Shown here: positions 48,893-61,000 of the stretch, in pieces
Layout of the letters: every line of letters starts with the position of its first letter
How positions within the stretch are numbered: the stretch's first letter is position 1
Assembly: GCA_036244855.1 (NCBI GenBank)
Contig: BQKZ01000405.1
Span: 75,257 to 139,256, forward strand
Source: Temnopleurus reevesii
Lineage: Eukaryota; Echinodermata; Echinoidea; Temnopleuroida; Temnopleuridae
Direction of reading: 5' to 3'
Length of the DNA: 64,000 nucleotides
Made by a program: the position numbers and the translations under genes
The notes under the pieces: generated by a model
Databases searched by the model: none
What the model was told of the DNA's origin: nothing
Seen by the model: the letters and a program-made list of their open reading frames with translations, nothing else

Positions 48893-48932
48893 ATCTGTGC
48901 TGTTGGATTGAGTGCACACACTTGCCTGCATC
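48893..48932 (+). other. 5' UTR part of the first coding exon, NCOA5-like gene
   Basis: A pyrimidine-rich acceptor (TTCTGTTTTGTTTTCTAG) ends at 48892. Forty untranslated bases precede the ATG. This implies at least one upstream non-coding exon. Confidence 0.65.
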
Positions 48933-49053
48933 ATGGGTGATTCAGAAATGAAGATAAACCTGGGCTCAAGAGTCTTTGTTGCGAATCTTCCAACAGATAA
49001 TCTCAACAAGCATGATCTAACAAAGCGATTTGAAAAATATGGACAGATTTCAG
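48933..49053 (+). CDS. NCOA5: NCOA5-like exon 1: first half of RRM
   Basis: MGDSEMKINLGSRVFVANLP is followed by FEKYGQIS and then GTAAAG. RNP2 is VFVANL. The style resembles RRMs of the hnRNP C/RALY group, where SRVF-x-x-NL and F-x-KYG occur. Confidence 0.92.
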
Positions 49054-52000
49054 GTAAAGACTACACTCATAAAGTCTTAAAAAGAAGAGTCTGCCCCCAA
49101 ATTGACAAAGAAATCAGTAAATAATTACAAACAGAACAACAATATGAAATGTGCCTGTTTCCTGGGAAGAATTTTCTTGTGATTCTGACAAGAAAAGGTG
49201 TTTCAGATTTCTTACTACGACACACAAAGGTATACCAGAAACACTAGTAATTCAATTGGATATATTCTTTCTTCATTAATAAAAGGGTGTTTTCAGGGAC
49301 AGGTGGATGTGTAATGGTATTATTGTGTATAATACTACGGGTGTCCAAAGATGTTGATACCACCTAATGATGTATTATAGGAGAAAAGTCAGATTTTGGT
49401 TGGCAGGTATGGCCATCACCATGAGCAGAAGGAAAAAAAAAACAGATTTAGACCAAGTAAACAATCTCCATTAAAGAGTTCACAATAGCTCAATGTACAC
49501 AAAAACGTCTTTCACTATTATTTTGTGGAGAAATGTCAAACAGGTCTCGCGCCTTTTCTGTTGCAATGATGCTACATATGGCCTTCTCACATGACCCATA
49601 TTACAATTTTCTTATTACCTGGCCAATATTATACAAGTAGTTGACATTGTGAAGGCCATAAACAGAGATGAAATATCTTCTACCTAGGTTATTCCATATG
49701 ATGTAAGGGATCCTTTAAAAGCAACAAGTACATGTATATACATGTAAATGGAATAGTATGTGTACTTTCAGTTTATATAATGATCTGTTTTGTGATTCCC
49801 CCTTCTTTCTCAAGAGAAAGAATTTACAAACGACTGCTCATCATTTCTTGTGATAAATGATTGGGAACCTGATTAGTACAGCATATGTGGAAACATGTTA
49901 TTCTTAAGGATTAGAATGATGATGAAATTCAACAGTGATTAAAATACATGACACTTTATATGATTCTTTTCACCCCGATTCTAGATACATTCATGAAGAA
50001 AGGCTTTGCCTTCATACAGTTTGCTACAGCCCAGGAAGCCCAAGACGCCATCCAAAGTGAAAGTGGACAAATGATTATGGGCAAGACTATAGGTAAGATA
50101 TATCATATGCTTGACAACCATTGTAGTTTTTTTTCTGTTTCTTTGTGGTACAAGGCCATTTTTTCTAAGTTCAAGCTCTTGCAATGATTTTCTCAAATAT
50201 TTGTTTCCCTAACTATCTTGTATTAGTTTTACCCATGCACAATTTTTAGATTGGTTATCCTCGTGCAGAAGGCTGCTTTATCACTTTGACTCAGTACACT
50301 TAAGAATTTGAAGAAGTACATGTACCTGTACTAGTATTTTTGGGGGAATGACCATTGGCACTATACATGTAGTTGCAGTGTATGTTCAACATTACATGAA
50401 AATCTATTTGAAAATCTATTATGTTGGGATAAGGCAAGAATTATTTTAACTATTTGAGCATGATCAATAATGTATTGACGCTCTTCAGCAGTTGATCCAA
50501 TTTGAGCTGCTGTCTGGTTGAAAATAGAAATTACAGCAGGTCTCGAGAAGAGTCGAAATGGTCACTTGTGGATTTATTTTATATATTACATGTATTTATT
50601 GGTATTTCTTTTCATCCAGAGTGTAGTCTTGCTAAAAGGAAGCCAGGAGAGGAGAAGCCAGCAGGAGCAGGAGGAGGAGGAGGAGGAGGAGGTGGGGATC
50701 GAGGAGGAGCGTCTAATAATTTCTCAAACTCCACTGCTGCAATACTGGCGAGTGCCAGGGAGAAGAATGAACCTGACCGGTATCCCCAAACCTCAGCTGG
50801 ACAATCCAGTGCTTATGATGATTATCACAGAGTAGATAAATTCAGGTAAGAACACCGATCAAGTATTAGCTTAATTTATGCAGGGAATAAAAGAATGGGG
50901 AGTGAGAGCAATTGCTGTTCTAAAGCTCCCCTTAAATGCTTTTTAGGGGAGATATTCATAGAGTCACTTGAAATCCCAATTTTACTACATGAAGACCCAA
51001 TTTAACTTCCTGATAACTCTCCCTGAGAGGCTCTACGAGAGCTATCTGTAGCTCCCCTTCAAATTCTAAAGTTAGTCACTGTGTGTGGAAGAGATGACAT
51101 TGTTGGCATGAAGCAACCTTTGTTTGAGTTCATCATTCATGCCCCCTGTCTACATGTAGTCCTGTGAGCTGTTTATTTGTCCCTCCGTCTATGTAAATCT
51201 GAGCTCTCTGCTCGACAGAATCGGACCTTTCCCGTCAGTGATACTCAGGAGTAGGCTGCACTCTGTCAATCTTAGTTACCGGAATAGCCTATAAGCAACT
51301 TTGTCCGACATGACGTCACAAATTCCGTCAATTTTGCCGATTGCAAGGATGCCCATGAGCTGCAGGGATCGTCTTATGTCTGCGACTTTGAAAATTCGTA
51401 ACTTTTGAACGGGCTGTCCAACTTTGCTAAAATTTTCAGTTTGTTCCTCTGATTTTTCTTCATTCAATGAGAGCACAATAATTCCAGGGATTGGTTCCCT
51501 TTAAGTCAAACAAAAGCCCTCATCACTGTGAGCAGAAAAGACAAAGGATTGGGGCAAAGTAAATACCCGTAAGTTCATTCAAGCATTCATAATAGCTTCA
51601 TGGTCACAAAAGAAATTCCAAAGGTGCGAATCTTGTTAAACATTTGTCCTGAGAATAAAAAGGTGGACATTTCTATTGTGTCCATGTAGCTATTTTAAAC
51701 GCTTGAATTGAGGTTGCATACTTTTTCTCAGTCCTTATTACCTTCTCCTCACATTACATATAAAATGTTCATAATGTCAAATTTCATGCATTCATCTGTT
51801 TCTAATTCACAAGGACAAAACATTTGTTCACCTGACATCAAATAATTGTATTTCAATAGAAGGAATGGGAAAGCATGCAGTAACTGTTACTAGGTTGGGC
51901 AAGCTATAATGTTTGTTCAACCTAACAACGTTGATGTTTCTAACTATTCTCACTATTATACATGTACTCTCATTATTTTCTGACAGCTGAATTAAATAGT

Positions 52001-55000
52001 TTGTCTTGGGACAAATGTGACTAATTTTGACTATGTTACAAAAGGGGTCTATTGAACTTGATTTAACAAGACTCTTCTGTTCAGGGGCAGTTAACTCTTA
52101 CCTGAACAAAGAATTCTGTTGAATTGTGTCTTTTTTTGTGACTGGGGCCTTTATTTTTATGAATTTTGACTGATATGGAGAGATCTCAATTTGCTGGCAT
52201 GTGTATGGTGAGGAGATTTCAACTGCTTATGTGGTTCCTATTCAAAACCTGCAGATGTATTAGTGTCTTCTGTGACTCTAATTACCTGAGAGAAACTTCA
52301 ACAATAGACCACTTTCGCAATGTCTTCAAATTCATTTACATTTGCCACTGATCAAACTATGTATTCAACTGTCAAGAAATATTGAGAGTGCAATATTCAG
52401 AATGCTACTTGCATACATTAACATTGCTAGTTTAGACAAACATTGAAGCTTGACCAACCCATCAACAGCCACTGCAGGCTATCCACATTACTTCTTTCCA
52501 AGTTCAATTATTTGTATCGGGGAAGAAATAGTATGTCATTGAACATTTGACAAAGAATCGTGCATAAAATTACAAAAGTGGTCTAATGATTTTGATGAAA
52601 TGTGTTATTTTTTTTTTGCAGGGATAATGATCCATATGGTCCATTCTCCAGTGCTACCAATAGAGACAACAGGGAGCCAAGAGACCTTCCTCCAAGAATG
52701 AGAGAACGTTCTCCGCTTAGGGAGAGGGAGAGAGATCGCTATGATGACAGATATAGAGACGGCTATGACAAGTACTACAGAGATGAACCACCACCACGGT
52801 AAGTTGTCCCCCCCAAAAAAAAAATTACTTGATTTAAAATTTCATAAAGAAATAATCATTCTTTCTTTATCATGATTGTTATTTTATTTATATATATCAG
52901 GGCTTAAATTAATCGAAGGCCATGGAGGCCATGGCCTTGGATGCCCTATACTCTGGCCTTGATGCCCTCCACAAAAAAAGCTCATTTGCCTTGGAGATTT
53001 AGGTGCCCTTTTTTTCTTTTCCCCATTCATGCTGTAGTATAAAAATGTGCCCTAGATAAAAATGGCCTTACCCTAAAATCAACAAAATTTAAGGCTTGAA
53101 ATGTATATGAAAAAACCCTTTAGAAGATTGACCATGTAGACAGGTTTTTTCTCTTTTTCTTACCCACAGATGGTTGAAAATATNGGAATTACCTACATGT
53201 AGACATGTATACAAGTAGCTATACTAACACATTATATTTGACATGTCTCTTTGTGACTTATCTGTGCTTTTTTTTTTAATGAAAGTTTGAAAAAAAGAAA
53301 GAAATAAAAATGTTATGCAAAGATGTCAGTCAGTAGAGGACAACCATACAACTTTTTTTCTTTGGCCTAATTTATTAGTGCATTACATCAGACCCAGACT
53401 AAAATAGTATTACGCTTAATGCAGGATACTAAATTCAATGACCTTTAATCAAAATTCTTCTGTCTTCATGATCCCAGTGTAACTTCTTCATAGCTTTCAG
53501 AAATGGCATACATCATAATAATCTTGCAACGATTATATTTTCTTTTGCTCATTGTGTATTCTTTCTCGGTTGCAGACGTGATCTGGACCGATACCCAGAC
53601 GACCGTTATCCAGACGACCGGAGAGATCCCTACGACCGACCTCCTCTCCCACCACGTGATCGAGAACGAGACCGTGATCTACGCGACAGGGATCTACGTG
53701 ACCCCCTTCGTGACCCCCTCCGCGACCCGATGCGTGATCCGTTACGTGACCCTCTACGTGATAGGGATCGTGATCCTCTGCGTGACCCCATGCGTGATCC
53801 TATGCGTGGTCCCCCACGCGATCGGGATCGTGATCCGCTTCGTGACCCTCTCCGTGACCCCCGGGATGACCCCTATCTCCGTGACGATCCTTACAGGCGT
53901 GATGAGAGGCGTGATGATCCATATTACCGAGACATAGATAGGGATCGTGACAGGGATCGCCTGCCACCGTCTGATAGGGACAGGCGCTCATTGGACAGGG
54001 AGAGAGATAGAGATGGGTAAGGCTCACCATTATTGTTTGTTGTACAATGTGTAATCTGAAAAGGGAAGCAAAAACATATAGTAATAAGGCTTCCATGCCC
54101 CCCTTTCTACACAGCAGAAATGTTTTTTTTTCCAAATGAAAAAAATTAATAGCTGTCTGAATTCATTCAATCGAACTATAATGTAGGTATACAGTTTCTG
54201 ACCTACGAATTATCTCAAATGTGCTTTTGATTTTGTGTAAGAGTTTTGCCTTAGCTATTTTTGTACATAGTTTGAAGCATTTTTTTTTTTAATTGTTCTG
54301 CCCCATTTACTTGAATATTTCCTGTGTACAATTTTTCTCCAAATGGTCTTTGCAGTTGACCAATTTTCTAAGTGATTCTAATATATGTTTCTTTCCAGTA
54401 AATCAAATTACATGATATTCCTTCAGTAACAATTAAAAAGCATGGAATCTGGTTTGTCTGTATACCTTTTATTGTCATGTAAGCCTCGGTCAAGCTCCCA
54501 CCTCCTCACTCATTACCATTGTTGAAAAAAATGAAAATAAAGTTTGTGAATATTCTAGTAAATAAGTGTACAAGTTTATGAGCTGCTGTTTACATTTGCC
54601 TCCCTATGATTAAAAACATGATTTATATGTTTAATAATTGCTATGATTTGTGCAGCTCCATCAATGTGCTCTGTTCTGAACATTTCGTTTTGACATAATT
54701 TGATCATTGATTTTTGCCACTTATTGTTTTTTAGTTTTTTTATTTTGCAATGTAGAATGGCGTGAAGCTTCCCACTTTGATGTTTAACCGCACCTTCCTA
54801 CAATTTGAAGAATAAACGCTAAATGAATTTTTTATAAATTTCACTGAAATATTACAGAAGGTCTACATGTACATGGACTTACAAGGGCATTTTTGTAGCA
54901 TTTATATGGACATAGATAATGAGTATGACTTATTCAAGCTTTTAATGGGGTTTCTAATCATTTGATGAAATATCATCTATAAGAAGGTCCCATTTTCAAG

Positions 55001-58000
55001 CTTTTCATCACATTGTTTTTTTTTTAGTCATAAATAGCGAGGATTCATACAAGTCAGCAATTTAATAGTGCAGCATTTATCGAACAGATAAAGTGGAAGT
55101 GTAGATTTGAAATGGCGGCCATTTTGAGTGGCTCAATATCTGAAAATGTTTAAAATATGCTCAAGTACCTCTGTGGCAAATTTGGTACTTGTATCACAAA
55201 ATGCATAATCCTTCTGAATTTTGGAGCTAAGCCGCCTCACTACATATTAGGTTGCAGTGTTGCCAATCGTGCATCCCCATGCATGCTTTGTTACCCTTTT
55301 GTGTTGCATGAGTGTAACGAGTCGCACCCCCTGGTGTTATCCTCCATAGTCCTTCTTACAGACGGGACCCCTACCGAGACCCCTACTCTAGGGAGAGGAG
55401 CGAGACAGCTGTAGACCGACGACCACCCCCATCTGCTCCACCTGCTGCTCCTCCCATGCCAGAGTATGTGCCACCTGTGTCGGGAAAGCCAGTCGATTGT
55501 GAGATCCTTGTCCTCAGCAAGCAGCAGACGTAAGTTTCTGTAGTACCAAGTCTTCTAAATTATGGAAACAGCAGTCAAGCACAGAAAGTTTACAAATACA
55601 GTCAACTCTCCCAAAGTCAAACTTGTTTGAGTCAAATAAAAATCAATAAGATTATTTAGAACAAATCATTCACGATTCTTCCAAGACAAATTTCTTGTAG
55701 TCGAAATGATTTATATGGACTGAAGAGATTTGACTTGGGCAGGGTTACCTCTACTCTGATAGATAAGCAGATCTATCAGTATAAAGATTTGTCTGATGCA
55801 TAAACTGGTGGTCAATTTTCTTTTTAATTGCACTTTATTTTATGATGGGGTCACATAAATTCGTATCCTTTTTCTAGAGCATTTTTGGATCGTGGTACTT
55901 AGCACAATATATCTCCTAAAATACAAAATTATTTTTTAAAATCTTGGCACGAAATGAAACTAGATATTTCAGGCTTCAAATATTTCCAAAAATAAAATTA
56001 ATCCACGAAAGAATCACGGAGATATCGCGATATCAAAATTCGATTGACGAAACGATCGCATCGCTCCATGCTGGAAAATGGCGAGAATTGTCAACAAATT
56101 GTGTCATATTAATTCGTAGGCCCCGTTTTGAACAAGATTTACCATAAAATTGCTTCCATCTAAGATGCAAAATTTACAGTAGCTTGACCACAAAATATCA
56201 AGGAATCGAATGGTATGTCTGCTTACTTACAAATTTGATGATTTCTGTCTGAAAATTGGAAGGATTCACGTCAGTGTCGCGAGACCCGTGTTTTTCTGCA
56301 AATGCAAGCAAATCTGCCGATCTTTTGGCAATATTTTCATTGTTTTGGGTCCTTTTGCTAAGAAAATTTCCACAATAGGCAAATAAACAACGCTCTTTAC
56401 GATGGTGATGTCAGATTTGCAATATATCATCGATTTTGTAGAGATTTATAAGATGTACGAATTAATATGATGCGCGAATTAATGTGACAGCACCATACTT
56501 CTTCATTATGAGCTTGAACAGTGCTCCATGGAGCTTTAATGACACAATTGCTTCTGTAAGGGCTGCCGTAGAAAATATCTCCCTATTTTATGTTCCCCAC
56601 TACATGTGGATGCTGGTTCAAAAAATGGTTTTACCAAACTTTTAAAAATTTAAGTCAACTGAAACTTCTCATATTTTTTTCTTTCATGGTCATCGGTCAA
56701 AGCCCATATAATGAAAACATGTATTTTGATGTTGAATTTTTTTTTTTTTTGCCAAAGTGGTCTAAAATTGCTTTGATATCAAGTCACCGAAACACAAGCA
56801 TTTGCACTTGTTGCAATCAGGTTAAAATATTTGTAGAAAAATGGGGTGTGGAGCAAAGAGCAGAGAGAAAGAGTGAAGTTTTAATACTTTTGCCTGATAT
56901 GATTCCTTACAAATCACAATGCATCAATTGATTGTGTACACTTTATTTCCATTACTATTGCTGTCTCTGTAGTGGGTATGCAGAACTAGTGGAGAGACGT
57001 CTGAAAGATCTGGGCATCTCAACTGACATGATGTTTGTCAACCCAGAGGCCTCCATCACTGCTGTTCTAGATGGAGCTACACGCAATGGCGCCCTCTATG
57101 CTATCATGGTGTCCAGTCAGCATGAAGTGCATCGCTCTTTGACTCTGAACATCTTGCATGGTACTCCACAAGGTAAGGCATTAATCATTATCGCTTTGAA
57201 ATCTATTTCTCATATTTATAAAATTAGAAATTTCTTTTGTGTGTATTTCCAGATTGTTCAATTTCAGAGAGTCTGCCTCTTTTCTTTAACTTTATCCATG
57301 GTGTGATGTGCCCGATGGTATTGTTACCTGTTACCATTGACAAGTGTGATATGTGGTAGTATGTACATAATGCAGCTTGGGGAAATTATGTTCAAGTCTG
57401 CTTTAATCATTTGCAGCTTCTAAATTGCTTTTTAATCTAAATGTACAAGATGTGGAATGTTGAAATTGAGAACAGTTATTAATTAGTAGGGTGCAGTATG
57501 GATTGGAATTATAGTGAGGGAAGAATGAAGAAAGCTAATTATGAGTTGTCTCAAGATGTGTGTAGTTTTTACATTTATTACCTGTCCTCGCAAGGCAATG
57601 CACTTAGACACATGCGCTCGTATATATTTCTATGCTAAGCGGGCACATGCTTTTGTTGGGCTTATACTGATTGGTTATTGTAAAACATCTGATTATCTTC
57701 GTTGGAAGGAGAGAGTGTTATGATGTGAAACTCAGTGACAGTTGGAAGAAGAGAAATGCTGACTTGTATGTAATGAATGATTGTGATATATAGTTTGATA
57801 CAGGAGTTCTTTATTTGGTGTGCGCTACATGTAAATATTTGAGGAATTGTCGCGATTGTCTGCATGCAAGACTAAAAATGCGTTCACAGTAGGACGACTT
57901 TCTAAAACGATTGAACATGCACCACAGATTTATCTTTTGTCTCTAATGATACTGAAAGTGAGGTGTGGAAGAGATAAATAATAAAAGAAAGGGACATTAT

Positions 58001-61000
58001 TAGTGGAAGTATGAATATAAAGAAAGTGGGAGAGGCACTTAGGTGTGTAGATAATCATTATCATAATTCATTCTCTCAAATTGCTTTCTATTAACTAGAG
58101 TGTAATTTATTGTCATACATTTACTGTGATGCATGCACATTCCTTTTGAACTTCTGGAGGGAAAAGAGGGAAAGTGCCAAATATGTGTGGATGAATAGTG
58201 AGGTTATAATATTTGTTTCATTTTCCCCATTTCCAGAGCTACCTTCCCTTCGCTTCTGAATATATACGGAATGAATAGACTCGTAATACAGTTGCACAAT
58301 ACTTAGGTTAGATGAGATTTCTTTTGCCCTGTAAATGCATATCTGTAAACTGTTAAGGACTCCTCACTTTATCAGATGTCCTAGAGCAAGCAAAGTAGTG
58401 GTTTGAAGCTCACTACCAGCGCAGTATGTGCGAACTGGGGAAAAAGATCAATATCAATTGGTAGGTCAGCGTTTTATGTTCTGCGTGAATGAAACTTATA
58501 TTTTGATTTTATTTTCATTGGTGCAAAAAGTGCACACTGTTGCTGTTGTGCAGTACACTCCACATACAGTCACTAACTTTTCTAATTGTCCTTTTTTTCA
58601 AAGATGTCATTGATGATGGATGTCGCAGCATTTTCAAGTTCACAAAATATATACACTTTCTCGTATTTTGTTTGTAATATTGATGCAGATATAAAAATGT
58701 AATACATGTATATTTTCTTTCTACAGAGCTATCAAATCTACATGAGCAGAGATATATTTACATGTTTATTCTTTCCTTAAAATACCTCACTGTCTCTTTT
58801 GATCACTTTTGCCTCCTAATTACCTTGTCAATTCATATTCCCATACTTTCATTGACTAGAGCAAATTACATAACACTTCTTTGTTATTTCTTCTTTTTCA
58901 CTTAACCTTCCCTTCAAATCTTTTACAGTAATTGTTTAAAATATATATGTTGAAATATGACAAACAGTCTGGTTTTCATGTTCTCAAAACTTGAATATAT
59001 GCATGCTCAAATCTTGTAATGATTATGTTATCTAATATAAATTACTACATGTATTTTCTATCTAGGTGCCATTTAGGTGAACATAAAGCTGAATACATCG
59101 TATGAGTGTGTGAATAATTTGTGAATATGAAAATTCTAGTTGCTGTAGTTATAAATTATTACTTCAAATGTGAATTTATTGAGACAGAGGTTTTTAGTTC
59201 TACAGTGTATTATATTTGGTACAAGGTTTATTTTTTTTATTTTTTAGTGTGTGTTTACAATGGTCTCTGAATACGTTTATAAGAATATTAATTCCTGTGT
59301 GCCCATTCTGAATCTGAAAAACTTTGAATGTGCGTGTGAGAAATTTTAAAATGCAGTGTGTATTTGGTTTGAAGATGTATTGTCTGAAAAAAAATTGGAA
59401 GTTCTCTGTGTGTGATCAATATAATTTATCACAATAATATATAATGAATAAAAGAATTATAATATAATATAATACTAATCCATTGAGTTTTCAGAGAAAA
59501 TGATACGTACAAGTCTTTATGATGCATCAAACAAAGTGAAGAAATTGAAGTATACCCAAGAGCATAGCAAAAAACTTAGACATTTTATATTTTGTAAACG
59601 TGATATGAAGTAACTTAAATTACACACAATGTTATATTTAAATGTTGTTACATTACTACATGTTAATACGTTTACATTCACTCAAGATTACATTTTCAAC
59701 AAGTAACTTTATACAAAGGTTTTGAATATATTCAGTGTGAGTGCTGTACATATGGCAAGTGGGAGTGAATTCCAGAGTGTGGATTGGATGTATGTGAAGG
59801 ACTTATGGGTATTGCGGTGTATTCTGGAGTGAGAAACTTGGAGAAGATGAGTTGGTTCTGTCACCCAAGAGATGAAGGAATTCAGAGAGGTAGGAAGTAG
59901 ATGAGTTGGAGAGGAGAGGAATTTAGAACATAATGCATTGAAATATCCTGAGAAGCGTATTCATCTGCTAAAAATAAAAAATAATTCTCCATGTTTGTTA
60001 TGTTCGTTGATACCCATCATTGATGCTGAGTAAATTCATGTTTGTCTCGTATATTCTTGTCACTTTATCAAATGAATCGATTAGGTTTGTCTTTTCTAAG
60101 GTGTGGTGAGATGTGAATGAGAAGGATGAAAAGGAGTGGTTAAAATGAATTTTAATCGCATATATTGATGTACCCTTTACATTTAATTTACTGTCAAGCC
60201 AGAGATTTTTTGTGTGTGTCAAACTTTGACAAGTTTTTCATGTCCTTGCGCTAGCATATTTCTGTTGTGTTCAGATTTCTTCCTGCAGAAGCGACCAACA
60301 CAAATACAGTTGCTATGATATACACAAAAAACGCACTCATTTTGAAGAAAAAAATGTAGAAATCATTGTATTGCACAATCAGAAAGTATTATTTGATGCT
60401 GACATTCATGGTTACTTAAACAGTCTTTTTTTTTTCAGGTGGAATTATATTCAGAAGAATGAGCGAGGACAAATTATATTTAATGGTTAATTTTATCTTA
60501 TTTACAGGAATTCAACGGATATTTTTACAGATCTATGCTTTCTTGAACGAGTTGACTTTATCCTAGGTTTCGGATGTGTATTTCAATTGGTCATTATTCT
60601 TTTCTTTCCAGGACTCCAATTATTCTGTAGGCATTCAGGAAGGGAATTACTTTGCAAATTGTTCAGGCTTTCTTAATAAATATATGTATTAAACAAGTGA
60701 ATTTATGTTGATTAAAGTAAGCGTGTGGGTAAGAGAGGAAATAAAGGAGGATGTTTACTTTGTGTTTTATCAAGAATTAAAAAGTTTACGTCAGCACACA
60801 TGTACAATAAATCCAGTCCATTTTACCTAAATTTCTATAAATTAGAATCTTCAACCCTTCCAGATTCTTCTCAAAATTTGTTCATTTGTAATGCATTTTG
60901 TTGTTGATTTTGACCGTGTATGTATGCTCAAAAGTCTGTATATTCATAAATGTTTTTAAAAGGGAAAAATGTTTTAGACTGAAGTAAAATGGTTCTTCAG

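Larger units (their letters stand above)
50846..52621 (+). other. Intron 3 of the NCOA5-like gene
   Basis: It contains a fragment of the long-inverted-repeat family at 51270-51505 and a decayed MITE at 52035-52150; otherwise nothing is recognisable. Confidence 0.7.

Noticed and set aside
53800..54135. Minus-strand and alternative plus-strand frames over the Arg-Asp exon
   Set aside because: They are shadows of the repetitive NCOA5-like exon 5, which has correct splice sites, phase and family similarity in its own frame.
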